Of a stretch of 64,000 nt of DNA, positions 1 to 8,559 are shown one piece after another. Numbering within the stretch: position 1 is the first letter of the stretch; each line of letters opens with the position of its first letter. This DNA is from Glycomyces buryatensis (GTDB taxonomy: Bacteria; Actinomycetota; Actinomycetes; Mycobacteriales; Micromonosporaceae), in assembly GCF_004912275.1 (NCBI RefSeq), contig NZ_STGY01000057.1, forward strand, positions 60,850 through 124,849, in the 5' to 3' direction. Made by a program: the position numbers and the translations under genes. The notes under the pieces are model-generated. The model searched no databases. It was not told the DNA's origin and saw only the letters and a list, made by a program, of their open reading frames with translations.

Positions 1-733
<733 letters not shown>

Positions 734-926
734 GACTACATCGTCCGAGCCGTAGGCCCTGACTGAATCAGCGTGCGAACGTATCTTCGCCTACTCGCTG
801 GGAGGTACCCCGGGGGAGAGGCCCCCGAATCTACTTGACGCCCGGCAAGCGGTTGACGCAGACTTGGCGGCGGTGCGCGCCCGTCCCGGCCCGCTTCGGC
901 AACACCCCGCTGAGAGGACTCCCCGC

Positions 927-3293
927 GTGTCGACCCTGACGACCCCGGACCGAACATCCCCTGCCGCGTACTCCAAGCGGCGACGCGCCCTCGCGATCGG
1001 AGCGCTCGCCTTGGGTGCGTTCGGGATCGGGTTGACCGAGTTCGTCGTCGTGGGCCTGCTCGGCCCGCTCGGCGAGGACCTGGACGTCTCCATCTCCACC
1101 GCCGGTCTGCTGGTCACCGGCTACGCCGCATCGGTGGCGATCGGCGCGCCGATCATGACCGCCGCCGGCACCCGCCTGCCGCGCAAGACGATGCTCATCG
1201 TCCTGATAGGACTGTTCATCGCCGGGAACGTCGTCGCCGCCGCCGCGACCGGCTACGGCATGCTCATGGTCGGACGCGTCGTCTCGGCCCTGTGCCACGG
1301 CGCGTTCATGGGCATCGGCCCGATCATGGCCGCGAGCCTCGTCGCCCCCGAACGGCGCTCGCGTGCCATCGCGCTCATGATGACCGGCCTGACATTGTCC
1401 ACTGTGGTTGGTGTCCCCTTCGGTACCGCGCTGGGGCAGCAGCTCGGATGGCGTGCCGCGTTCTGGGCCATCGCCATCATCGGCACCGCCGCGCTGGCCG
1501 CGATCGTCGCGTTCGTGCCCGCCCGCCCGAACGAGCCGGGCGCCGGTCTCCGCGGCGAGCTGGCGGTGTTCCGCCGCCTCCAGGTGTGGCTGGTCCTGAC
1601 GGTCACCATGCTCGGCTGGGGCGCCGCATACGCCGCGATCACGTTCCTGGAGCCGATCCTGACGCGCGTCTCCGGCTTCGACGCCGCGGCGGTGCCGTGG
1701 CTGCTGCTGCTCTTCGGCGCCGGGCTGACCGTCGGCAACCTGCTCGGCGGCCGGCTCGCCGACCACGGGCTCACGCGCGCGATGTACGGGACGATGATCT
1801 GCGCGATCATCGCGCTGATCGTCTTCGCCTTCGCCGCGCAGCAGCAGGTCACGGCCGTGATCATGGTGTTCATCCTCGGCGCGGCCAGCTTCGCGATGGT
1901 CCCGGTCTTCCAGACGCGCGTGATGGAGCAGGCGAAGGATGCCCCCTCCCTCGCCTCCTCCACCAACGCGTCGGCCTTCAACGTCGGCATCGCCATGTCC
2001 GCCTGGCTGGGCGGGCTCGCGATCGACGGCGGCCTGGGGATGATCGCGCCGGTGTGGATCGGCGTCGCCCTCGGCCTCGCGGCCCTGGGCGTCGCCCTCA
2101 CCTCCGGCGCGATCGAACGCCGCTCCGGTCCTCGGTCCTTACGAGAGGATCGGGTCCAGGGCCTCGAACCAATTGGCGGCCATCTTGACGTAGCCGTCCT
2201 CGTCGGGGTGGACGCCGTCGTAGGTGTCGTCCGCCGGGACCCAGCCGGTGTGCTGGTCCACCACGGTGATCGGCGATTCCTCGGTCGTCTGCTCGGCGGC
2301 CCAGGCCGGGATCTCGGCATTGAAGTCGATCGCCCGCTGCGGGCAGTCGGTGCAGCCGCCCGACGGGTCCGGTTCGAGCGGGATGATCTGCGCGACCAGG
2401 ATGATCGCGTCCGGGTTCAGCTCGCGCAGGTCCGCCACGAGGGTCGTGTAGGCGTCGAGGATCTGGGCCGGCGGAATGTTCGACCAGACGTCATTGGTGG
2501 CGAAGTGCATCATCAGCACGTCGGGGGTGTTCTGCTCCAGCCAACTGCGCACGTCGCCGTTCGCGACCGACTGCGTGACCTGGAAGCCGCCGTGGCCCTC
2601 GTGATCGGGATCGGAACCGGCCGGGTTGCAGGCCTGGGAGAGCGACCCGACGAAGTCGACCTCGTGGCCGGCCTGGGTCAGCAGGTCCCACAGGTTCCCG
2701 CGCCAGCAGCCCGGGCTGCCGGTGATGGAGTCGCCCAGCGGCATGATCGACACCGCCTCGGCGGGTGGATCGGTGGGCTCGTCGGTTGGCGGATCGGTCG
2801 GGTCCGTGGGCGGGTCGGTCTGGTCGACCTGGCCCTCGCACAGGTCCCCGTTGACCGTGATGTTCGTGGGTTCATCGGTACTGCCGGAACCGATGAAGCC
2901 GAAGACCTCGCGGCTCTGCCCGGAGGAGATGCCGGCGTTCCAACCGACGTCGGCGCCGGTGAAGGTACTGCCGCTCTGGTCCCAGTCGACGTTCCACGCG
3001 CTGCTGACGGTGGTGTCGGCACCGAAGTCCCAGCTGATCTCCCAGCCGTCGATGGGTTCGTCCGCGGTGATGGCGACATTGGCCTGGAAACCGCCGCTCC
3101 ACTCGTTGCCGATGATGTAGTCGACCTGGCAGCCCTCTTCGGCGAAGGCCTGGCCCGCCGACAGGATGGTCGCCGTGCTCGCGGCGAGCGCCACGACTGC
3201 GGCCCCGGCTATCGCCAGTCGCCCACGTCTACGAGTTATTTGCATAATTCGATGTCCTTTGTCCGGTTGGGCCGCTGCGCGGACCGCTCGTGA
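927..3293 (+). CDS. MFS drug/sugar efflux transporter, frame open past the domain end
   Basis: A major facilitator transporter of the 12-helix DHA1 efflux type, acting in the cytoplasmic membrane as a proton antiporter. I start it at GTG 927, which has GAGAGG nine bases upstream; an ATG at 864 in the same frame has no ribosome site. Hydrophobic helices fill residues 20-395, with the conserved efflux-type segment GRVVSALCHGAF after helix 3. The homology ends near base 2130, at the length expected for the family. The frame has no stop there and runs another 385 codons, exactly antisense to the esterase gene, to a TGA at 3291. That tail has no protein character and is the complement of a coding strand. 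Either the natural stop was lost by mutation or a sequence error hides it. The MFS call is firm; the 3' end is not. Confidence 0.7.
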   Translation: MSTLTTPDRTSPAAYSKRRRALAIGALALGAFGIGLTEFVVVGLLGPLGEDLDVSISTAGLLVTGYAASVAIGAPIMTAAGTRLPRKTMLIVLIGLFIAGNVVAAAATGYGMLMVGRVVSALCHGAFMGIGPIMAASLVAPERRSRAIALMMTGLTLSTVVGVPFGTALGQQLGWRAAFWAIAIIGTAALAAIVAFVPARPNEPGAGLRGELAVFRRLQVWLVLTVTMLGWGAAYAAITFLEPILTRVSGFDAAAVPWLLLLFGAGLTVGNLLGGRLADHGLTRAMYGTMICAIIALIVFAFAAQQQVTAVIMVFILGAASFAMVPVFQTRVMEQAKDAPSLASSTNASAFNVGIAMSAWLGGLAIDGGLGMIAPVWIGVALGLAALGVALTSGAIERRSGPRSLREDRVQGLEPIGGHLDVAVLVGVDAVVGVVRRDPAGVLVHHGDRRFLGRLLGGPGRDLGIEVDRPLRAVGAAARRVRFERDDLRDQDDRVRVQLAQVRHEGRVGVEDLGRRNVRPDVIGGEVHHQHVGGVLLQPTAHVAVRDRLRDLEAAVALVIGIGTGRVAGLGERPDEVDLVAGLGQQVPQVPAPAARAAGDGVAQRHDRHRLGGWIGGLVGWRIGRVRGRVGLVDLALAQVPVDRDVRGFIGTAGTDEAEDLAALPGGDAGVPTDVGAGEGTAALVPVDVPRAADGGVGTEVPADLPAVDGFVRGDGDIGLETAAPLVADDVVDLAALFGEGLARRQDGRRARGERHDCGPGYRQSPTSTSYLHNSMSFVRLGRCADRS
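2139..3245 (-). CDS. Secreted CBM2 - SGNH/GDSL esterase (acetylxylan esterase-like)
   Basis: An extracellular polysaccharide esterase of 368 residues. Residues 1-35 are a Sec signal peptide ending AFA. Residues 37-136 form a family 2 cellulose-binding module with paired cysteines at 39 and 136 and spaced tryptophans. Residues 140-163 are a Thr-Pro-Asp linker. The rest is an SGNH hydrolase with Ser173 in GDSIT, a GHGGF block near 218, Asn251 in TND, and Asp343/His346 in DGVHP, giving all four catalytic blocks. This architecture matches carbohydrate esterase family 3 acetylxylan esterases. It would remove acetyl groups from xylan bound on cellulose and so assist the GH10 xylanase at 37.7 kb. 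A CebR-like operator lies about 105 bases upstream. The exact ester substrate is inferred. Confidence 0.9.
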   Translation of the reverse strand: MQITRRRGRLAIAGAAVVALAASTATILSAGQAFAEEGCQVDYIIGNEWSGGFQANVAITADEPIDGWEISWDFGADTTVSSAWNVDWDQSGSTFTGADVGWNAGISSGQSREVFGFIGSGSTDEPTNITVNGDLCEGQVDQTDPPTDPTDPPTDEPTDPPAEAVSIMPLGDSITGSPGCWRGNLWDLLTQAGHEVDFVGSLSQACNPAGSDPDHEGHGGFQVTQSVANGDVRSWLEQNTPDVLMMHFATNDVWSNIPPAQILDAYTTLVADLRELNPDAIILVAQIIPLEPDPSGGCTDCPQRAIDFNAEIPAWAAEQTTEESPITVVDQHTGWVPADDTYDGVHPDEDGYVKMAANWFEALDPILS

Positions 3294-3348
3294 GGGTGCG
3301 GTAGGGGACCGTCGATGAAGGCGAGCGCACGGAAGTGGGGAACATTGG

Positions 3349-3362
3349 GGTGAGCGCTCCCA
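3349..3362. promoter_or_regulatory. CebR/CelR-like cellulase operator
   Basis: The sequence GGTGAGCGCTCCCA matches 12 of 14 positions of the LacI-family CebR/CelR operator TGGGAGCGCTCCCA, which controls cellulase genes in Streptomyces and Thermobifida. It sits upstream of the CBM2 esterase gene, where a repressor released by cello-oligosaccharides would act. The match is seen directly; the regulator identity is inferred. Confidence 0.7.
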
Positions 3363-3474
3363 CGGATGGTAGCAAGTTCCGTCTTACATAGTCAAGATGA
3401 TGAATATGTTTTCGTAAGGCCGCTCAACGAATTCGTGGCCGGGCGCCGCTTTCGTTCGCGGGCAATGGAAGGGG

Positions 3475-3505
3475 CGAGCCGCCGAGCAAATCGCTCGGCG
3501 GCTCG
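3475..3505 (-). terminator. Hairpin terminator of the azoreductase gene
   Basis: A perfect 13-bp stem (CGAGCCGCCGAGC / GCTCGGCGGCTCG) with a 5-base loop, beginning 12 bases past the stop of the minus-strand azoreductase gene. There is no strong T tail, as is common in actinobacteria. Confidence 0.75.
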
Positions 3506-3517
3506 TTCGACCGTGAA

Positions 3518-4150
3518 TTAGGAGGCCAGGGCGCGACCGGCCTTGACCGCCGCCTCTTCGGCGTCCTGCTTCACCTGTGCGGCGACGTCCAGGAAGGCGT
3601 CCATGGCGGGGTTGACGCCGGCGAGGGTGAACTCGCGCTCGATGACGGTGAGCTCGGCGCCCCAGACCTCGCCGAGAATGCGGGAGATGTAACCGATGTT
3701 GTGGTCCCAGCCCTCCTTCGGCGTGCCCGGGCCGTACGCGCCGCCGCGGGTGGTCAGCAGCACGGTGGGCGTGCCCTCGAGAAGCTTCTCGCCGGGCGCG
3801 GTGCCGCCGGCGATCGCGAGGTCGATCCAGGTCTTGACGTGCTGCGAGACACCCCAGTTGTACAGCGGCAGGGCCATGACGGCGTGGTCGGCGCCGCGCA
3901 GTTCATCGGCCAGTTCGGCGGCGATCGCGAGGGCGGCGAGCCCTTCGGGGCTGCGCTGGTCCTCGGGCGTGTACGCGGCGCCGATGGCGTTCGGCCAGGC
4001 CTCGGACGGCAGCGGCTGCTGGGCGAGGTGGCGGGAGACGATGTCCACGCCCGGCTTTGCGGCGGTGAACTCCGCGACGACCTGGTCGGCCAGCTGAGTG
4101 CTGGCCGAGTTGGGGCCCTGGATGCTGGAGTCGATGCGCAGCAGTGTCAT
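3518..4150 (-). CDS. FMN-dependent NADH-azoreductase family protein
   Basis: A flavodoxin-fold oxidoreductase of 210 residues, close to the usual AzoR length. It begins MTLLRIDSSIQG, with the phosphate-binding SSIxGxxS loop of this family, and has ALPLYNWG near residue 97 and TTRGGAYG near 137, both at the FMN site. Such enzymes reduce quinones and azo dyes with NAD(P)H in the cytoplasm and protect against electrophile stress. It is divergent from a MarR regulator, with two TTGAA/TTCAA palindromes between them. That is the common arrangement in which a redox- or quinone-sensing MarR represses the reductase. A hairpin terminator follows. The family is confident; the physiological substrate is not known. 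Confidence 0.88.
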   Translation of the reverse strand: MTLLRIDSSIQGPNSASTQLADQVVAEFTAAKPGVDIVSRHLAQQPLPSEAWPNAIGAAYTPEDQRSPEGLAALAIAAELADELRGADHAVMALPLYNWGVSQHVKTWIDLAIAGGTAPGEKLLEGTPTVLLTTRGGAYGPGTPKEGWDHNIGYISRILGEVWGAELTVIEREFTLAGVNPAMDAFLDVAAQVKQDAEEAAVKAGRALAS

Positions 4151-4205
4151 GGAAGTGAGCTCCTAGTGGATTGTCCGGCGAGGATCCGCCGCCGGGACGG
4201 CTACA

Positions 4206-4250
4206 TGAATGTTCAACTCCGACGGTAGCGCGTTTGATTTGAACATTCAA
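4206..4250. promoter_or_regulatory. Paired MarR operators in divergent promoter
   Basis: Two related palindromes, TGAA-TG-TTCA at 4206-4215 and TTGAA-CA-TTCAA at 4239-4250, lie between the azoreductase and MarR genes in opposite orientation. The second covers the likely -35 of the MarR promoter, so autorepression is expected. Confidence 0.65.
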
Positions 4251-4262
4251 GTCCATGTTCTG

Positions 4263-4268
4263 TAGACT
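4263..4268 (+). promoter_or_regulatory. -10 element of a leaderless MarR promoter
   Basis: TAGACT ends exactly 7 bases before the MarR ATG, and there is no Shine-Dalgarno sequence. TTGAAC 18 bases upstream of it can serve as the -35. This spacing is typical of leaderless actinobacterial mRNAs. Confidence 0.55.
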
Positions 4269-4275
4269 TCTCTAT

Positions 4276-4788
4276 ATGGCCCGCGAAGCATCGACCGACG
4301 ACGTCCCGTGGCTCACTCCCGCACAGTTGGAGGAGTGGGTCGCACTGGCGACGCTGATCACCACGCTGCCCTCGGCTCTCGACGCGCAGCTCAAGCGGGA
4401 TGCCGGGCTCAACTCGTTCGAATACCACGTGCTGGTGCGATTGTCCGACTCCCCGCACGGCGTCGTCCCGATGAGTGACCTCGCGGTCATGGCGCAGGGT
4501 TCGCCCTCCCGGCTCTCGCATGCCGTCACCCGGCTCGAACGCGCCGGATACGTCGAGCGGATGGCGTGCAAGGAGGCCGACCGGCGCACCGCCGCGGTCC
4601 TCACCGAGGCCGGCCGGAAGAAGCTCGAGGAGGCCGCGCCCGGCCACGTCCGCGAGGTGCGGCGCCTGGTCGTCGACGTATTGACGCCGGAGCAGCTCGC
4701 GGCGCTCGGCGACGCCGCCCGCGTCATCGTCAAGATGACGGCCCCCGAGGTCGCCGATGTCATCTTCTCCCGGAAGCGTCCGGGTTAG
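4276..4788 (+). CDS. MarR family transcriptional regulator
   Basis: A winged-helix dimeric repressor of 170 residues. The central region has the MarR pattern: a recognition helix in GSPSRLSHAVTRLERAGYV near residue 76, followed by the wing with the conserved DRR motif in EADRRTAAV near 100. I use ATG 4276 rather than the upstream ATG at 4255. It is followed by the natural N-terminus, and a TAGACT -10 element lies 7 bases before it, so the transcript probably starts at or next to the start codon. The gene is divergent from the azoreductase, and paired palindromes overlap its promoter. It probably represses both genes until a quinone, electrophile or oxidant releases it. Confidence 0.9.
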   Translation: MAREASTDDVPWLTPAQLEEWVALATLITTLPSALDAQLKRDAGLNSFEYHVLVRLSDSPHGVVPMSDLAVMAQGSPSRLSHAVTRLERAGYVERMACKEADRRTAAVLTEAGRKKLEEAAPGHVREVRRLVVDVLTPEQLAALGDAARVIVKMTAPEVADVIFSRKRPG

Positions 4789-4878
4789 CCTCCGCGGCAC
4801 CGTCGCCCCCAGGCCAACTTGCTACTCTCGAGTAACCCCAAGTTCAGGGGCTCGAATCCAACGATCGGAGGCGATTCG

Positions 4879-5397
4879 GTGAACCTCTACGTCCGATTGC
4901 TGGTGTTGTGGTGGCGGTCCCGGAGGCAGGAGCGGGTGGGCCTGTGGGACACCACTCGGACGCCGTTCCGGGTGCTGCCGACCGACCTCGACGTGTTCCG
5001 CCACATGACCAACAGCAAGTACTTGGCGATCATGGACCTGGGCCGGATGGACCTGATGATGCGCTCCGGATTCTGGAAGAAGCTGAAGGAGCGCGCCTGG
5101 TACCCGGTCGTCGCCGGGCAGACCATCACCTATCGCAAGTCGCTGCAGCTGGGCCAGCGCTTCGACGTCGATACGCGGGTTCTCGGCTTCGACGAACGGT
5201 GGATCTACATCGAGCAGACCTTCTGCGTCGGGAAGACCGTGTACGCGCAGGCGTATGTGCGCAGCCGCTTCCTCAAGCGCTCCGGGGGCTCGGTGGAGCA
5301 CGACGAGCTGGAGGAACTCGCCGGCGGAATCCCCGACACCCTCGAAGTGCCCGAATGGCTTCGCAAATGGACGGTCGAGTCCCGCATCGACTCCTAG
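4879..5397 (+). CDS. Acyl-CoA thioesterase-like (4HBT/hotdog) protein
   Basis: A single-hotdog protein of 172 residues resembling the FadM/THEM6-like thioesterase group. It has an early tryptophan-rich amphipathic stretch (LWWRSRR), then the characteristic RHMTNSKYLAIMDLGR segment near residue 45, which forms the start of the hotdog helix and active site. VAGQTITYRKSL then begins the outer strands. The start is GTG 4879, with GGAGG 7 bases upstream. An in-frame ATG at 4819 lacks a ribosome site. Such proteins hydrolyse acyl-thioesters in the cytoplasm or at the membrane face. No pathway partner is adjacent, so the substrate is unknown. Confidence 0.8.
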   Translation: MNLYVRLLVLWWRSRRQERVGLWDTTRTPFRVLPTDLDVFRHMTNSKYLAIMDLGRMDLMMRSGFWKKLKERAWYPVVAGQTITYRKSLQLGQRFDVDTRVLGFDERWIYIEQTFCVGKTVYAQAYVRSRFLKRSGGSVEHDELEELAGGIPDTLEVPEWLRKWTVESRIDS

Positions 5398-5403
5398 GGG
5401 TTC

Positions 5404-5475
5404 TTAATCCGGGACCGCGCGCCAGGTCGTGCCGTTCCAAGTGCGCCAGAGGATCCCGGCGATGATCCGGCGATG
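5404..5475 (-). pseudogene. IS5-type transposase N-terminal remnant
   Basis: The minus strand encodes HRRIIAGILWRTWNGTTWRAVPD followed at once by a stop, in a stretch of about 24 codons. This matches the conserved N-terminal block of IS5-family (DUF4096) transposases, where a GILWRL-TG-PWRDLP pattern precedes the catalytic part. Neither a start nor the rest of the transposase is present. It is a scrap of an old insertion, in a stretch (5.4-6.2 kb) with lower GC than its surroundings. Confidence 0.6.
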
Positions 5476-5758
5476 GTCGGGCTTCGGAGCCGAGGACTGA
5501 AAGTGACACCGCTCAGGAAGTCGTCTTCTCCGTTGGCCGCTCTGGCGATCTCCCTGGCCGGCGGTCTGGCCTTGGGGGTGCTGACGCGAACGGACTGCGG
5601 CAATGAGCGCTCCGTGTCCGCGCAGGCGAATGCGCCGGAAGCGCATCCGATGTTGCTGCGGCATTGCCGTTTCGGTTTACGCCCGCGCAACGGGGCGCGC
5701 GGTGAACTGGTTCTGTCGGGCCGAATCCCTCCCGGCCGCAACGAAAGGACGAAACCTG

Positions 5759-6121
5759 ATGGACACCCTCAAGAAGATAGCGATGTGGACAGGAATTGTC
5801 ATCACCGGATTGTGTGGTGTTGTGCTGCTTGGCGGTGGCAAGGTGGGATCAGGAACGCTACTGATTGCTACGACCTTCATCATGGTTCTACCGGTCAGGC
5901 AGCACAAGCTCCCCCGTTGGGCTCGCGTCGGACTGATCTGTGCCGTTTTCGGTGTCGTGATATGGAATATATCCACCACCGACCTTCCGGATCCCTCGAA
6001 TGTCATGGTGGCGGCTTGCGGTAATGAAGCCGCTGATACATACACGCCAACCGGGTTCAAGTTCTGGGACCAGGTGACGTACATCTTCAGCGGCTTTCTA
6101 GCTCAAGCGGCGCCTTCCTAA
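5759..6121 (+). CDS. Small integral membrane protein, unknown
   Basis: A protein of 120 residues that I do not recognise. It begins MDTLKKIAMWTG and has hydrophobic helices at about residues 8-25, 31-47 and 56-72. A short extracellular loop with DLPDPSNVMVAACG follows, then a terminal hydrophobic stretch (VTYIFSGFLAQA). ATG 5759 is chosen because GAAAGGAC stands about 10 bases upstream. The codons before it read as no protein. Codon use has many A/T third positions compared with its neighbours, and the gene sits beside a transposase scrap, so it may be transferred DNA. No operon partner is visible. Confidence 0.55.
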   Translation: MDTLKKIAMWTGIVITGLCGVVLLGGGKVGSGTLLIATTFIMVLPVRQHKLPRWARVGLICAVFGVVIWNISTTDLPDPSNVMVAACGNEAADTYTPTGFKFWDQVTYIFSGFLAQAAPS

Positions 6122-6261
6122 AGCTTGTCCCGTTATTGGCGCTGTTGGTCGCTGCGCGGTTTCGACCGGTGGTTGCGACATCTCGGTCTTGACGGTGTTG
6201 ATTGGCAGGTCAGCGGATCGTCCGGTACCCGGTCTGCTCAGTGAGCAGCGCGCGTGATGGT

Positions 6262-7041
6262 TCACAGCCGCCGGACGCGCAGCACGGCGGTCCGCATCGG
6301 CAGGGTGAACTCGCCGTCGGTGGTCTCCGGTCGGGTCGCCAGGAACGCGCGGATGCGGCCCAGCGTGGCCTCTCGTTCCGGGTTCGGCATGACCAGCATT
6401 CCCGCCCTCGTGGCGAGAGTTGCGACGAGCGACTCGGCAGTGCGGCGCTGTCCGTGCGGGAACTCCGCCTGTTCCGGTGAGCCGAACCGAGCGGCCGCGC
6501 CGGTCTTCGGTAGGTGCATATCGGCCGTCTCGGCGCGCCAGCTGGCGGGCGTGTCACGCGGGCCGATGGCCGCGCTTCCGCTGACTCGCGCGAGCCCGGC
6601 AACCCACTCGACCTGGTCGTCAATGACGTTCCACAGGCCGGCCAGGATCCCGCCGGGTGCCAGGACCCTGGCGATCTCGGAGCCCGCGACGGCCATGTCG
6701 AACCAATGCATGGCGTTGCCGGCCAGCACGACATCGACGGAGGCGTCCGGCAGCGGAATCGCCTCGGCACTGCCCGACTGGGCACCGACAGCTGGCAGCG
6801 ATCGGCGCAGCTCGGACAGCATCGCCGGATCGGGTTCGACGGCAACGACATCGACGCCCAGCCCAATCAGCGTGGCGGTCAGCTTGCCAGTCCCGGCGCC
6901 AAGATCGAGCACGCGTGGTCCGGGCGCGGGCTCAAGCGCCCAACGCACTGCGGCCTGCGCGTAGTCCGGACGATGTTCGGCATACGCGCTCGCCGCTACA
7001 CCGAACGACAAGGAGTGACGCAGCCGTTCATTCTGGTCCAT
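6262..7041 (-). CDS. Class I SAM-dependent methyltransferase
   Basis: A Rossmann-fold methyltransferase of 259 residues, the usual length for the UbiE/methyltransferase-11 group. Motif I is VLDLGAGTGKLT near residue 45, the acidic end of strand 2 is VAVEPDP near 69, and motif II/III appears as ASVDVVLAGNAMHWFD near 106. LAPGGILAGLW follows. The N-terminal SFGVAASAYAEHRPDYA pattern is common in actinobacterial members acting on small molecules. It transfers a methyl group from S-adenosylmethionine, but nothing in the sequence or neighbourhood names the acceptor. It stands alone, with a transposase-derived element directly upstream. Confidence 0.88.
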   Translation of the reverse strand: MDQNERLRHSLSFGVAASAYAEHRPDYAQAAVRWALEPAPGPRVLDLGAGTGKLTATLIGLGVDVVAVEPDPAMLSELRRSLPAVGAQSGSAEAIPLPDASVDVVLAGNAMHWFDMAVAGSEIARVLAPGGILAGLWNVIDDQVEWVAGLARVSGSAAIGPRDTPASWRAETADMHLPKTGAAARFGSPEQAEFPHGQRRTAESLVATLATRAGMLVMPNPEREATLGRIRAFLATRPETTDGEFTLPMRTAVLRVRRL

Positions 7042-7105
7042 GCGGTCACCCTATAGGATGTCCGATTATTCTTTGTGTCCCAACGGTTCACGAGACTCGC
7101 CCTAG

Positions 7106-7121
7106 TACTCCAGTTGTAAGT
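7106..7121. repeat. Left terminal inverted repeat
   Basis: TACTCCAGTTGTAAGT, nine bases beyond the stop of the transposase frame. It is identical to the complement of 9665-9680 and is preceded by CTAG. Confidence 0.85.
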
Positions 7122-7129
7122 TCGGGTTT

Positions 7130-8440
7130 TCATGCGGCGAAGGCGTGTTGTCGCTGGTAGTGGAGCTGTTTCGCGGTCGGTTGGTGGCGGCGGCGCCAGG
7201 TCGACCAGTGGAGCCGGTGCCGCCAGTCGAGGCTGGGCGTGATCACGGTGACCAGGAGGTGGCGGATCTCGTTGCAGGTCAACGGGATCATGCCGGGCTC
7301 GCCCGGTTCGGGTTCACGGGCGCGGGTAACGGCGAGGAAGGCTTAGGCGAGCGTCGCGAGGGTGACCCAGCGGTGCCAGGAGGTCCAGGTCCGGACCTGA
7401 TGCTCATCGAGCGCAGCGAGCTCCTTGGCGCCTTGGAAGGTCTCTTCGATCCTCCAGCGCATCCCGGCGGCAGTGACCAGTGTCTGGAGCTGGACCGGTG
7501 TGGGGGTCCAGGTCAAGTAGTAGGCGAGCTCGCCTGTGCGGCGATTCCGGCGGGCCAGTAGATGCGCGTGTCCTTCGCCCTGGTCGGCCAGGTCGATCCA
7601 GGCCCAGTCGTAGCGGCGCAGCCCTTTCGCGCCGTCGCCGGCCGAGCGGGTCTGCCAGGCGACTCCTGCCTGTTCGATCGCGTCGGCGGGGGTGGTCTTG
7701 CCCGCTGCGACGGCGATCGGGGTGTTGCAGGAGACGGCCAGGACATAGGGCAGGCCGCGCTCTTCGAGCCGGCGGCGCAGTTCAGGGTTGATGCCGTAGG
7801 CCTCGTCGCCGACCGCGAAGTCGGCCACGACGCCGGCATCGAGCGCGGCCTCGATCATGTCGTCGGCCAATGCGGGTTTAGTGCGAAAGCCCACCGGCTC
7901 GGGCACCCCTGCGAGCCGGCATCGCTCGGGGTCGTCGGTCCAGACCTTCGGCAGGTAGAGGCGGACATCGACCGGCGCGTGCCCGGCCGCGGTCGCCAGG
8001 GCGAGGTAGACGGCGATCTGGCAGTTCTCGATCCGGCCCGCCGTCCCCGAGTACTGCCGTTGGACGCCCACGGTCGAGTCGCCTTTCTTGACATCGCCGG
8101 TCTCGTCCACGGCCAGCACTCGCAGGTTCGCTCAGCTGCTCAGCTGCTCGGATGCCCAGGCGCGGATCTCGGATCGGACCTGTGCGTCGTCCCAGCTCGC
8201 GCGGGAGAGCAGGTGCTGGAACCGCCACGGCCCGGCCTCGCCCGCGTGCTCGGCCAGGGTCCAGCAGTTGCGCCGTTCCAGATGCGCCATCATCGCCGTC
8301 GCCAGGCGCTTCGCGTTTCGCCTGGTCTCGATCCGCCGGAATGCCGGGGCGATGCGCGCCCACAGTGCGTCCAGATCCGACCGCCAGCGGCCCACGTCTA
8401 CACTCGCCTGAGTGGCCGTTGTGCTCTTCAGTTGCGTCAC
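7130..8440 (-). pseudogene. IS701-family transposase, two in-frame stops
   Basis: A DDE transposase of 437 codons read from GTG 8440 to TGA 7130. The N-terminal part runs through RWRSDLDALWARIAPAF and the RFQHLLSRASWDD segment. The first catalytic aspartate is in LAVDETGDVKKG, the second in FAVGDEAYG, and the acidic residue of MRWRIEETFQGAK follows at the usual distance, all as in IS701. The reading frame is continuous but is broken by TGA at 8132-8134, just before the first catalytic block, and by TAA at 7343-7345, before a last 70 codons. No frameshift is needed to rebuild it. An 8-bp tandem repeat (AGCTGAGC twice) lies at the first stop. It is unlikely to make active protein. Confidence 0.85.
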
Positions 8441-8559
8441 AACAACAATGATCACAGCGGCTGTCCCGCGTCCAACATCGGCATCCTCGCAGCTCACACC
8501 ATGAATTCTCCCTGGAGCGCTAATCCTGCTGAATGACGCATGAAAGAGGGTCGATCCGA

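Noticed and set aside
4840..4865. GGGGCTCGAATCCAAC looks like a tRNA T-arm
   Set aside because: The stem does not pair and no acceptor, D or anticodon arms lie upstream.
8117..8140. Programmed frameshift in the transposase
   Set aside because: Both halves are in the same frame; the interruption is a plain TGA.
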